Position numbers and translations under genes: made by a program
Assembly (NCBI GenBank): GCA_041390305.1
Contig: JAWKQE010000002.1
Span: 62,001-126,000, forward strand
Length of the DNA: 64,000 nt
Reading direction: 5' to 3'
Source of the DNA: JACKCR01 sp041390305
Lineage (GTDB): Bacteria; Eisenbacteria; RBG-16-71-46; CAIMUX01
Notes under the pieces: generated by a model
Databases searched by the model: none
Seen by the model: the letters and a program-made list of their open reading frames with translations, nothing else
Told to the model about the DNA's origin: nothing
In this document: positions 34,603-45,200 of the stretch, in pieces
Layout: each line of letters begins with the position of its first letter
Numbering within the stretch: the stretch's first letter is position 1

Positions 34603-37600
34603 TCATGTCGAGCGTGCGACGAAGCGGAGCAGCGTTCCCGAACCGGTCTCCGTTTCCACCGAGAGACGTCCCCCGAGCAGCTCGGCGCGTCGCTTCATGC
34701 TCGCGAGCCCTTGTCCTCCCGTCGCCCGGCTGCTACCTGCCTCCGGATCGAAGCCGATGCCGTCGTCCCGGGCCGAGATCTCGAGCCGGTCGTCCACGAG
34801 GCCGAACTGGATCTCGACTTCGTGGGCATCTGCGTGGCGAAGGCTGTTCGTGAGCGCTTCCTTGAAGAGGAGGGAGAGCTGCCGTTTCCAGTCGGCGGAG
34901 AGTCGGGCCTGCCTGAGGGCGTCCTCGAGACCGACGACGCGGAACTTCACGTTCGTGTCGGCGAAGAGGCGACTCCCGAACTCCTGCATGTAGACGGCGA
35001 GTTCGTAGACCGAGTCCCGCCGGGGATCGAGCGTCCATAGGAAGTCGCGTGTGTCGCGTACGAGGGATTGCACCGTCTCGTCGATCTTCTCGGCGTAGTC
35101 GGCGATTTGTGGCGACTCGTGACTCGGAGCCATGCGCCGGACGGATCGCTGGACGAGTTCCGAGAAGATGCCGAGCTTCGCGAGCTTGTGCCCCATTTCG
35201 TCGTGATAGTCGCGTGCGACCTGTTCGCGGACCCGTTCGCGCTCCGCGACCCGGATCCGTTCCTCGAGCAGACTCCGCTGGACCTGTTGGTGGACCCGGA
35301 TCCGGTGCGCACCGAAGAGGAGGAGCGCGGCGAGCACCGTCATCGCTCCGAGGAACCATGGGGTGCGATAGAACGGAGGGTGGATGGAGAGCGGGAGAGT
35401 GAGAGGTGCGCTCCAGTTCACGCCGTCGATCGAGGCGCGGGCCTGGAACTCGTACTGTCCCGGGGCGAGGTTCGTATAGGAAGCGTAGCTCCTGCTTCCG
35501 GCCGGAACCCAATCGCCGTCGAGTCCGACGAGGCGATACTCGTACCGGACGCGCTCGGGGCTCTCGAAGTCGATCCCAACGAAGTCGAAGGAGAGGAAGT
35601 CTTCTTTGGGGCCGAGGGCGAGACGGCCGTCCCGTCCACGGCGCGCCTCGCGCGAAGTCCGGGCGTCCGCGATCCGGAATGCGGTGAGAGCGATCGATGG
35701 AACGGTCTTTCGGCTGTCCACCTGGGTCGGGTCGAAGTGGATCAGACCACTGCGTCCCCCGAAGACGAGGCGATTCTCGGGTGTGAGCGTGCACGCGCCG
35801 AGTTCGAACGGTTGGGCGACGAGACCATCGTTCCATCCGAAGTTCTGGAACTCGTTGGTCTCTGGATCGAGGCGCGAGAGCCCCTGGTTCGTGGAGATCC
35901 AGAGCTGTCCCCACTCGTCCTCGAGGATGCCGAGCACCTGGTTTCCGGCCAGCCCTTCTCGTTCGGTCATGTGTTGGAACGTGCCGGACTCGGGTTGGAA
36001 GCGATCGAGGCCGCCGCTGTACGTTCCGACCCAGAGGGTGCCGCTTCGGTCCACGTAGAGCGTGTTGACGGAGAGATTGTTGAGGCTGGACGGATCGTCA
36101 TCGTCGAATCGGAAGTGCTCGAACTGGCCCGAGGTGGGATCGACGACGGAGAGCCCGCCCACGTAGGTTCCGAACCAGATCCTGCCGTCGTGCCCTTCCG
36201 CGAGCGCGTGGACCCGGCTCTCGAACAACGCATCGCCTCGGGGAGATGACGATGCGGGCAGACGCTCCGGCTCGCCTGCGTTCGCGCCCAGTCGCCATGC
36301 CGAGTCGTTCGTTCCGATCCAGAGCCGACCGGAGCGATCCTCGAGGAGGGCGTTGATCGTGACCGGGCTCTCCCAGGTCGTCCTCAGCTCCCCTTCGCTC
36401 GTGAGGAGGAGGAGTTCGTGGTCGGCCGCGATCCAGAGCCCCCGGGTGCCTGCCGCGAGGGCGCTGATCGGAGCGCCGCGAAGCGCTCGGGGCAGGTGTT
36501 CCGTCGAAACGTCGAGTGCGTTCCGTGGGCGCGAGAGCGCGTCCCATTGCTCGAGACCGTCGGTCGTGCCGACCCAGAGACCGCCGGATCCGTCGGCCAC
36601 GAGCGCGGTGACACGATCGATCGGATCGAACTGGAAGTGCGTGGCGCGGTCGTTCCATCGCTGAAGCCCGGCGCCCCACGTTCCCAACCAGAGCTCGCCG
36701 CCCTGTCCTTCGAAGAGATGGAGGATCGGTTCCTGCGCTGCCAGACCGCTCCGCTCCTGGTACGGGTCCCGAGAGAGTGTGTGGAGCGTGACGCGGTCGT
36801 TCGCCGCGTCGTAGATCCCGAATCCGTGAGAGGTGCCGAGTGCGAGCGCACCCACGGCGTCGGGTAGGAGATCGAAGACGAAGGCGGGAACCTGGATCGG
36901 ATCGAGTCGGTCGATCGACGGGTTGTATCGGAAGAGCCGCCCCGACCCGCTGAGGATCCAGAGCTGCCCGCGAGAGTCCTCCGCCAGATCGACGATCCCC
37001 ACGGCGCTCTCGTCGCGCGCGCTCGGATCTCCGGACGGACGCGCGCTGTCGTTTGCGGCCGGCAATTCGAAGCCCAGCTCGTCCGCGCGCGTGCGTGGAT
37101 CGAGGAGCCGGACGCTTCCGTCACGTCCTCCACCCAGATGCGACCGGTTGCGGATCTGGCGAGCGCGGACGGCCCTTGTATCGATGCCGCGAACGCTCTT
37201 GCCCGGCGCTGTCGCGGTGGAAGCCCGTGTGTCGTTCCGATCCACGTGCCGCCCGCCTCGAGCCAGGCGAGCGTTCCGCCGACGGGGTTATCGCCGGACG
37301 TCCGCGCGCGTGATCCGGCGGAAACGGATGTCGGCGTACGAAGTCCGAGGCGGATCGAGTCTCCCCGGGCACGCCGCCCGATCGATCGACGGCGACCCAG
37401 CCGGCCCCGGAAGCGAACCAGAAGGATCCGTCGGGGAAGAGATGGGCGGACGTCAGATCGTCTCGGGGAAGGCTCGTGGAGTCCGCAGGGTCGTTTCGGA
37501 AGTGCTGGAAGACTTCGCGATCCCGATCGAAGCAGTCCGTTCCCCCGATCCCGAAGAGCACCCAGATGTCACCCTGCGCGTCCTCGGCCACGCCTGCGAT

Positions 37601-37891
37601 CCAGTTCGCGGCGATCGATCGAGCGTCGTTCGGGTCGTGGCGGTAGACCTGCACCTCGTGGCCGTCGTACCGGTTGAGCCCGTCCGTGGTGCTGATCCAG
37701 AGGAACCCCTTGGAGTCCTGGAAGACCTGATTGATCCGGTCGTTCGACAGACCTTGCTCGATCGAGATCGGCTGGAACTCGGGGGTGCCGTCGCATTCCA
37801 GCACGAACCCGGCACCGGTTCGAGGCGCCAGGACGAGCAGCACGGCCGTGACCAGGGAAGGCCACAGGTGGCGACGTTCGATCAGGGGCAA
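34603..37891 (-). pseudogene. Two-component propeller (Reg_prop/Y_Y_Y) histidine kinase, frameshifted near the N-terminus
   Basis: A probable start is the TTG at 37891, eight bases after GGAGG (TTG at 37906 is an alternative), leading to a signal/TM segment and the first propeller blades (FQPISIEQGLSNDRINQVFQDSKGFLWISTTDGLNRYDGHE). The frame is lost between about 37330 and 37130: a second frame supplies GDNPVGGTLAWLEAGGTWIGTTHGL, and from about 37130 a third runs unbroken to 34603. At least two indels are needed. That long part has about ten Reg_prop blades (G-LWIGT-G-L-R), a Y_Y_Y domain, a TM helix, a HisKA_3 box (ARDYHDEMGHKL) and a GHKL ATPase (LFKEALTNSLRHA, DDGIGFD, GGQGLASMKRRAELLGG). 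It would sense an outside polymer or solute and phosphorylate the NarL-type partner. Whether the breaks are real needs reads. Confidence 0.82.
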
Positions 37892-37906
37892 CGGAGGGTC
37901 CTCCAA

Positions 37907-38209
37907 GGGCGGACACTCCCGGCAGGTGGGGTCATTGTACCAACTGGGAATCCGTGGGTCCCGGGTTGTGTGGGGGCCCGCGTATCGCCTCGCGTGGCGT
38001 CACCTCGGCGCCGGAGACGCGCTCTTCCTTCTTTGGTGCGAACGATTGTGCGCATGCATCCGAGTGGCCAGGTGAGGCCTCACGCCCGGCGCGGTCTCGT
38101 CCGAAACAACAAGAGAGGACCTGGCGGCTGCCGGTCCCGGCCGGGCCGGAATCGGCTCGGGACAGGAACGAACGGAACAGGATCGGAAACTCGTAGTAGA
38201 CTCCCTTTG
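37907..38209. other. Intergenic region, 303 bases, divergent genes
   Basis: It lies between the divergent kinase gene and the heavy-metal efflux cluster. No gene is seen. It holds the -10-like element at 38197-38202. I could not recognise a CueR or CzcR-type operator by eye. Confidence 0.45.
38197..38202 (+). promoter_or_regulatory. -10-like TAGACT just before a start codon (possible leaderless mRNA)
   Basis: TAGACT ends seven bases before the ATG at 38210, which itself has no Shine-Dalgarno. Transcription would then begin at or next to the ATG. A similar TAGTAGCCT lies at 14719-14727 and a TAGACT at 46201-46206. No clear -35 box was found. Confidence 0.35.
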
Positions 38210-38743
38210 ATGCGTCGACTTCCTCGCGCCATAGGTGTGCTCCTTCTCATCTCCTTCTGGGTGACGTTCCAAGCCGTCGCCCCGCCGGGGGTGTGCCGCT
38301 GCCATCACGGTGACACGGGTTCGTCGCAGGCGGCGGACGCTGCGTGCTGTTGCTCCGCGCGTTCACAGGGAAGCGACGAGATGCAGCAGAAGCCGACCCA
38401 GGCGAAGGCCGAAGTCCGGTCCTGCTGCCAGTCGGAGAAGCCGGATTCCGAAGACGTTCGGGTTCCCGTGGACGACGCACCCGACTCGCGGTGCTCCGGC
38501 TTCGCGGGCACTCTCGCGTTCGGCGAACGGTGCGGCTGCCAACCGGACGTTTCCGAGGCGAGCGTTGCGCCGGTCGTCACGGCGTTCGAGTTCGCCGCCT
38601 ACGCCGGGGATCTCCTTCAGATCGTGGTACGGGATCTCGAGCGTCCACAGGAACGGGACGGGCCCGCCGAACGATTCTCCCTCCACATGTTGACGACTCC
38701 CAGCGTCGACATCTTCCTTCGAGTTCTCCACCTCCTCGACTGA
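38210..38743 (+). CDS. Exported Cys-rich protein at the head of the metal-efflux cluster
   Basis: A 177-residue protein with a signal peptide (RAIGVLLLISFWVTFQAVA) and ten cysteines: Cys29 and 31 in VCRCHHGD, Cys46-48 in ACCCSA, Cys72-73 in SCCQSE, Cys95, and Cys108 and 110 in RCGCQP. No family was recognised. The clustered Cys pairs and the CHH motif, plus its place directly upstream of CusC-, CusB- and CusA-like genes, suggest a periplasmic chelator or metallochaperone for a thiophilic metal such as copper(I), silver or zinc (inference). There is no ribosome site before the ATG; see the -10-like element at 38197. A frame extends upstream but crosses the divergent kinase gene and is spurious. 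Confidence 0.72.
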   Translation: MRRLPRAIGVLLLISFWVTFQAVAPPGVCRCHHGDTGSSQAADAACCCSARSQGSDEMQQKPTQAKAEVRSCCQSEKPDSEDVRVPVDDAPDSRCSGFAGTLAFGERCGCQPDVSEASVAPVVTAFEFAAYAGDLLQIVVRDLERPQERDGPAERFSLHMLTTPSVDIFLRVLHLLD

Positions 38744-38919
38744 GCCTCCGATCGGATAGCTCGGGCTCCACGGACGGCACGGAGCCGCGATCGCTGTTTG
38801 CGTTTCGCCGCGTCGCCGCTCGCTGAATCCGTTCGTCAGCCCGCACGGACTCCACTCGACAGACATAGATCGGCATTCACTCGCGTCCCACCGCTTCCGG
38901 TGCAGGCGAGGAGGCTCAG

Positions 38920-40410
38920 ATGTTCCTATCCGTACCGACGGTTCCGACCGTCAGGCGTTGGTGTTCCCGAAGGTCATGGGGACTCGCGGTTGCCGTGGCC
39001 TGGGTCTTCCTCCAGGGGTGTGCGGGGACCGACCAGACATTACTCGCGGACTGGCGCGCGGCCGGGGATCCCGCGAATGGGTTCGGTCAGACCGACCCAC
39101 GGCAAGGCGCTTCCGATCCGGAAGAGCTGGTCGTTTCCGATCGCGTTGGTGGAAACGATGCCGATCCGGTCCTCGCGAGTCTCGATGACGTTCTACGCAC
39201 CGCGCGGGAGAGGAGTCCGAAGCTCGCATCCGCCTGGTTCGAATGGGAGGCGGCCCTCGCGCGGGAGCCGCAGGCGGGAAGTTGGCCGGACCCGATGGTC
39301 GGCTATGGCTACCTCGCGCGCGAGATCGAGACGCGCGTCGGGCCGCAGCGCCATCGCTTCTCCGTCAGTCAGAACGTTCCGATCGGCCGGACAGGTCCGG
39401 CGGCAGCGGCGGCTCGTGAAGGAGCGAGGGAAGGGGCGGCTTCGTTCGAGGCTACGTGGTGGTCGGTCCGTGAGTCGGTGACTTCGTCCTGGTACGAACT
39501 CTATCGATTGGCCCGGGCGAAGGACGCGCTCGAAGCCCATCTCGGGATCCTACGAGGTTGGGAGGAGATCGCCCGTGTGCGCTACAGCGCGGGTCGGCTC
39601 GATTACGCTGCGTTGCTCCGTGTCCAGGTCGAGATCGCGAAGCTCGCCGATGAGATCCAGACCACGGAAGAGCGCGCACGGGTGGCGGCCGCGAAGCTGA
39701 ACGCGGAACTGGACCGGAAGCCGAACGCGCCGATCGAACCGCCGACGACGATCGACGAACCGTCGTTCGACACACGCCTGCTCGGCACAGGTTCGACGGA
39801 GGGTGGGATCGCGCAGCTCGATCCGCTGCTCTCCGAGTTCCGGCAGTCGAACCCCGCGGTCGAAGTGGCGGAGCGACGTGTGAACCAGTTCGAGCTGCGA
39901 GAGAAGGTCGCCCGGCGGAGCACCTGGCCCGAACTGTCGCTCGGGGTCGAGTACCTCGAGACTGGGCCGGCCCGGGTCGCGATGGAGGACAGCGGGAAGG
40001 ATCCGGTCGTTCTCAAGGTCGGCGCGTCCGTTCCACTCGGCTGGAGCCGGAACCGCGCGATCCGCGAAGAGGCAGAGGCACGGACCGAAGCACGCCGGCG
40101 CGATCTGGTCCGAACGCAACGGACGGAGGAGGCATCGCTCCTCGCGTCCGCCTATGCCTACCGGGACACGGATCGACGGATCACCTTCCTCGAGCAGGAA
40201 CAGATCCCACGTATCACCCAGTCGATCGAAGTGATGGAGGAGCGTTTCGCGTCCGGCGACGCGACGCTGCTCGAACTCCTCGATCTCGAGCGCACGTGGC
40301 TCGACGCGGAGTTGGGGCTCGATCGGGCGAGAGCCGAACGGGCGGAGCTACTCGCCCGTGTCGAGGCATCGCTCGGTCGTGAGCTCGGAACGAAAGGAGA
40401 GGCGCGATGA
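38920..40410 (+). CDS. CusC/TolC-family outer-membrane efflux lipoprotein
   Basis: A 496-residue protein with GGAGG before the ATG and a lipoprotein signal (VAVAWVFLQGC, lipobox L-Q-G-C). Two outer-membrane-efflux repeats are seen: about 85-270 (LDDVLRTARERSPKLASAWFEWEAALAREPQAGSWPDPMVGYGYL) and about 300-485 (LLSEFRQSNPAVEVAERRVNQFELREKVARRSTWPELSLGVEY and VMEERFASGDATLLELLDLERTWLDAELGLDRARAERAELLARVEASLG). It should form the trimeric channel through the outer membrane. Its stop overlaps the ATG of the adaptor gene (ATGA). Confidence 0.88.
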   Translation: MFLSVPTVPTVRRWCSRRSWGLAVAVAWVFLQGCAGTDQTLLADWRAAGDPANGFGQTDPRQGASDPEELVVSDRVGGNDADPVLASLDDVLRTARERSPKLASAWFEWEAALAREPQAGSWPDPMVGYGYLAREIETRVGPQRHRFSVSQNVPIGRTGPAAAAAREGAREGAASFEATWWSVRESVTSSWYELYRLARAKDALEAHLGILRGWEEIARVRYSAGRLDYAALLRVQVEIAKLADEIQTTEERARVAAAKLNAELDRKPNAPIEPPTTIDEPSFDTRLLGTGSTEGGIAQLDPLLSEFRQSNPAVEVAERRVNQFELREKVARRSTWPELSLGVEYLETGPARVAMEDSGKDPVVLKVGASVPLGWSRNRAIREEAEARTEARRRDLVRTQRTEEASLLASAYAYRDTDRRITFLEQEQIPRITQSIEVMEERFASGDATLLELLDLERTWLDAELGLDRARAERAELLARVEASLGRELGTKGEAR

Positions 40411-42281
40411 ACGTGAGGGACGTGATGAACGCGAAGAACGTGGCACTCGGCGTGGGTCTCCTCTCGATCGGATTGGTGCTCGGTTGGGCCGGGCGTGGCT
40501 GCGGGAGCGGAGCCGGCTCCGGGACGGGTGTCGGTTCCACCGCTGAAGAGCAGAGCGGGACGGTGGCGGAGTCCGCCGCGGTCGAGTGGACGTGTTCGAT
40601 GCATCCGCAGATCCGGTTGCCCGAGCCCGTACCGTGTCCGATCTGCGGCATGGATCTCATACCGGTCGACACGACCGAGAGCAGTGCGGATCCGGGTACG
40701 ATCACGCTCTCGCCGACGGCGCGGAAGCTCGCCTCCGTCCGCACTTCGACGGTGCGGCGCGCGCCCGCGGAACGCGAAGTGCGTCTCACCGGAGTCCTAC
40801 GCGCGGACGAAACGCGGGAGCGCGAGATCGCGGCCTGGATCTCGGGACGTGTGGAGCGTCTCTACGTCGACTTTACGGGCGGCCCGGTGCGGAAGGGACA
40901 GCCGCTCCTCGATCTCTACAGTCCGGAGCTGCTCTCGGCTCAGGAAGAGCTGGTTCAGGCCGTTGCCGCGCGCTCCGCGTCCTCGGAATCCCGCGGAGAG
41001 AACGGTGAGACGCACTACGCGGGGAACGCGGCGTCCGTCTTCGCCCGTACAGAGTCGGCCGCGCGCGAGAAGCTCCGTCTCCTCGGTCTCTCTGCTGGAC
41101 AGATCGACGAGATCGCGCGCACCGGTGAGGCGCGGGCCGTCGTGACGATTCCGGCGCCGCTCTCCGGCGTCGTTCTCGCGAAGCGGGTGCAGCTCGGACA
41201 GACGGTGAAGGCGGGAGAGACGCTCTATCAGGTTGCGGACCTGTCGCGTCTCTGGCTCGAGCTGGAGGCGTACGAGTCCGACCTCCCTTGGATCGCGAAG
41301 GACGACGACATCCTCTTCGAGACCGACGCCTATCCCGGGGAGACGTTCCACGGTGTGGTGTCGTTCGTCGAGCCGACGGCGAGCCCGGCGACGCGTACGG
41401 TCCGTGTCCGCGTCGAGATCGCGAACAGCGACGGTCGCCTCAAACCGGCGATGTTCGCGCGGGCGCGCGTCTACTCACGTCTCCAGGCGGCGGACGGAGA
41501 GGATCCGATCGTGATCCCGGCCACGGCTCCGCTCCTGACCGGAGAGCGGGCGGTGGTCTACGTCGCCGATCCCGCCGAGGAGGGCCGGTTCCAGGCACGA
41601 CAGGTCGTGCTCGGGCCGAAGGCCGGTGACGTCTACGTCGTCGCCGATGGACTCCGTGCCGGGGAGGAAGTGGTGACCCGCGGGGCGTTCAAGATCGATT
41701 CGGCGCTCCAGATCCGTGCGGGGGACAGCATGATGAGCGCGTCCGACATGAGCGAGGGCGGCGGTGTTCCCGGCGGCGCGGCGCCTGGTGAACCGACCGT
41801 GAGGCTCGCGATGTCGGGCGGTTTCCGGTCGTCGATCGATACCTTCTTCATCGCCTACTTCGAGCTGACCGAAGCGCTCTCCAAGGACGATCCGAAGGCG
41901 GCTGGCGACGCCTTCCGCCGCATGATCGATGCGGCGCGCAGCACGGAAGGCGACGATCTGCCCGCGACCTCGTATGCAGAGTGGCGCGACATCCGGAGGG
42001 AGCTGCTCCGGCTCGGAACGAGTCTCGAGGACACGGACATCGATGCCCTCCGCACTGCTTTCCATCGCGCATCGGACCTCGGAATCCGCCTCGTGGCCCG
42101 GTTCGGAGTGGCCGGTGCCGACACCGTGTACACCTACCACTGCCCGATGGCGTTCTCGAACACCGGGGCCGACTGGCTCCAACGTCGACGCGGAGTCGAG
42201 AACCCGTACTTCGGCGCGAGCATGTATCGCTGTGGTTCCGAGACGGCAGTCGAATCACGTTCCGAAGTGGACGGGAAGTAG
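40407..42281 (+). CDS. CusB-like RND efflux periplasmic adaptor with metal-binding domains
   Basis: A 624-residue adaptor. An N-terminal anchor helix (residues 12-28) precedes a heavy-metal-binding domain at 61-87 (CSMHPQIRLPEPVPCPICGMDLIP). The adaptor core follows: ASVRTSTVRRAPAEREVRLTGVLRADETRE, GRVERLYVDFTGGPVRKGQPLLDLYSPEL, a hairpin interrupted by a short insertion, VTIPAPLSGVVLAKRVQLGQTVKAGETLYQVADLSRLWLELEAYESDL and the barrel VVSFVEPTASPATRTVRVRVEI. A DUF3347-like helical region lies at about 485-570, and the end holds a second Cys/His patch (YTYHCPMAFSNTGADWLQ, YFGASMYRCG). The two metal sites suggest direct capture of periplasmic metal and hand-over to the pump. It overlaps the channel gene by 4 bases and is followed 11 bases later by the pump. 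Confidence 0.92.
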   Translation: MNVRDVMNAKNVALGVGLLSIGLVLGWAGRGCGSGAGSGTGVGSTAEEQSGTVAESAAVEWTCSMHPQIRLPEPVPCPICGMDLIPVDTTESSADPGTITLSPTARKLASVRTSTVRRAPAEREVRLTGVLRADETREREIAAWISGRVERLYVDFTGGPVRKGQPLLDLYSPELLSAQEELVQAVAARSASSESRGENGETHYAGNAASVFARTESAAREKLRLLGLSAGQIDEIARTGEARAVVTIPAPLSGVVLAKRVQLGQTVKAGETLYQVADLSRLWLELEAYESDLPWIAKDDDILFETDAYPGETFHGVVSFVEPTASPATRTVRVRVEIANSDGRLKPAMFARARVYSRLQAADGEDPIVIPATAPLLTGERAVVYVADPAEEGRFQARQVVLGPKAGDVYVVADGLRAGEEVVTRGAFKIDSALQIRAGDSMMSASDMSEGGGVPGGAAPGEPTVRLAMSGGFRSSIDTFFIAYFELTEALSKDDPKAAGDAFRRMIDAARSTEGDDLPATSYAEWRDIRRELLRLGTSLEDTDIDALRTAFHRASDLGIRLVARFGVAGADTVYTYHCPMAFSNTGADWLQRRRGVENPYFGASMYRCGSETAVESRSEVDGK

Positions 42282-42292
42282 GGGAGGGCCCG

Positions 42293-45200
42293 ATGAGTCA
42301 CGAGACTTCGTCATCGCGGCCCCGCCGAAGTCGGCGGGCGGGTCGGTCCTGGATCGACCCGATCGTCAGATTCTGTCTCGAACGGAAGCTGGTCGTGCTC
42401 CTCACCACCCTGGTTCTCGCGACCTGGGGAGCGGTCGTGGCGCCGTTCTCCTGGAACCTCGGCGTGCTGCCGCGCGACCCGGTGCCGGCCGACGCGATTC
42501 CAGACCTCGGTGAGAACCAGCAGATCATCTTCACCGAGTGGCCCGGCCGATCTCCGCAGGACGTCGAGGATCAGCTGACGTACCCGCTTTCGGTCGCGCT
42601 CCTCGGCGTTCCCGGCGTCGAGACCGTACGGACCTACTCGATGTTCGGATTCTCGACGATCTACCTCATCTTCGAGGAGGACGTCGAGTTCTACTGGTCA
42701 CGTTCGAGAATCCTGGAGAAGCTCGCGAGTCTGCCCTCGGGAACGCTCCCTCCGGGAGTGCAGCCGGCGCTCGGTCCCGATGCGACCGCGCTCGGCCAGG
42801 TCTTCTGGTACACGCTGGAAGGACGTGACGCTTCCGGGGAGCCGACCGGAGGTTGGGACCTCGACGAACTCCGCTCGATCCAGGACTTCCAGGTGAAGTA
42901 CGCCTTGCTCTCGGCGGATGGGGTCGCGGAGGTCGCATCCGTCGGCGGCTTCGTGCGCGAGTATCAGATCGACCTCGATCCGGATGCGATGCGAGCATAC
43001 GGCGTTGGCCTCGACGACGTCGCGAACGCCGTGCGGATGTCGAACAACGACGTCGGCGCCCGCACGATGGAGATCAATCAGGTCGAGTATCTCGTGCGCG
43101 GGATCGGATTCGTCCGCAGCACCGAGGATCTCGAAGCGGTGGTCGTCAAGTCGGTGGAGGGAACGCCCGTCTACCTCAGGCAGATTGCGAACGTCGGACT
43201 CGGGCCGGCGGAGCGACGCGGAGTGCTGGACAAGGAAGGCGCGGAAGTGGTGGGCGGCGTGGTCGTCGTTCGCCACGGCGCCAACCCGCTCGAGACGATC
43301 GAGAGCGTGAAGGCGAAGATCGCGCAGATTTCGGCCGGCCTTCCCGAACGCACGCTCGAGGACGGAACGGTGAGTCGTGTGACCATCGTCCCCTTCTACG
43401 ACCGGACCGAGCTCATCCACGAGACGTTGGGAACGCTCCGGCACGCACTCCGGGACGAGATCCTCGTCACCATCCTGGTCGTGCTCGTCCTCGTGCTCCA
43501 CGTCCGCGGAGCGCTTCTCGTCTCGCTCGTCCTGCCGCTGTCGGTCCTTCTCTGCTTCGTGGGGATGAAGCTGTTCCGGATCGACGCGAACGTCGTCGCG
43601 CTCTCCGGAATCGCGATCGCGATCGGGACGATGGTGGACATGGGCATCGTCATCACCGAGAACGTCCTCTCACGCGTGAGAAAGCAGGACGACCCGGCCC
43701 GCACGACACGGACCGTGTTTCTCGCGACGCGCGAGGTGGGGACTGCAGTTCTCACCGCGGTCGCCACGACCGTGGTCGGCTTCCTTCCCGTCTTTGCGAT
43801 GACCGGTCCGGAGGGAAAGCTCTTCGGGCCGCTCGCGTTCACGAAGACGTTCGCACTCATGGCCTCGGCACTCGTCGCCGTGATCGTTCTGCCTCCGCTG
43901 ACGGATCTGCTGCTCCGCCCGAGGCGGGGACTCCTCGGTGGGAGAGGGGCGAGCGCTGGGGCGACGGAGGACTCCGCGGCGGCGGTCGACGAGGCACGTC
44001 GGGGCCGAGCAAAGGGACGATGGTCTTGGCTCACTCCGAGTCGAGTCGGCCTCGGCCTTCTCCTGTTCGTCGTGCTCGTCTGGCTGTCACGTACGTGGTC
44101 ACCGCTCGGGCCGGAGCAGGGAGGCGTCCGTAACTTCGTCTTCGTCGCACTCGTGATGGGGGGGCTGCTCTTCCTGCTCCTCGGGTTCCAACGGACCTAC
44201 CCGCGTCTGCTCTCGTGGTCGCTCCGGCACAAGGCGGGGTTTCTCTCCCTGCCGCTCGCGCTCACGCTCCTTGGCGCGATGATCTGGCTTGGGTTCGATG
44301 CGCTCTTCGGTTGGCTTCCGCAATCGGTGAGGACATCCGGGCCAGTGTCCCAGGTGACTCACGTCTTTCCGGGGCTCGGGAAGGAGTTCATGCCGCCGTT
44401 GGACGAGGGTTCCTTCCTGCTCATGCCGACGACGATGCCTCACGCCTCGCTCGGGGAGGCGAAGGAAGTCCTCCAGGCCCAGGACATGGCGATCGACGCG
44501 ATTCCCGAAGTGGAGACCGCGGTCGGGAAGATCGGGCGGGTGGACTCGGCGCTCGACCCGGCCCCGATCTCGATGGTGGAGACCGTCATCACGTACTCCC
44601 CGACCTACCTCCAGGACGAGAACGGGGAGCGGCTCAGGTTCCGTTTCGACCGAGGCGAGACCGACTACGTGCGGGACGTGCACGGCACCCCGCTCCTCGC
44701 TCCGGATGGAAAGCCGTACCTCGTGCGGGGGAAGTTCGAAAGGACGGAGGACGGTGCGCTCGTTCCCGATGATCGCGGACGTCCCTTCCGTCTCTGGCGA
44801 CCGGCCCTCGATCCCGCACTCAATCCGGGGCGGGAGGCGTGGCCGGGCATTCGGGACGCGGACGACATCTGGCGGGTGATCGAAGAGGCCGCGCGGATTC
44901 CCGGAACGACGGGAGCACCGAAGCTCCAGCCGATTGCGGCACGCCTCGTCATGCTCCAGAGCGGAATGCGCGCACCGATGGGGATCCAGGTGTCGGGGCC
45001 GGATCTCGCCTCGATCGAGCAGTTCGGTCTAGGCCTCGAGAAGGCACTCGCGGAGGTTCCGACGGTGGAGCCGAATGCAGTGACCGCGGACCGGATCGTC
45101 GGGAAGCCGTACCTCGAGATCCGGATCGACCGGGAGGCGATTGCGAGGTACGGACTGCACGTGCGAAACGTGCAGGACGTGATCGAGACGGCGATCGGCG

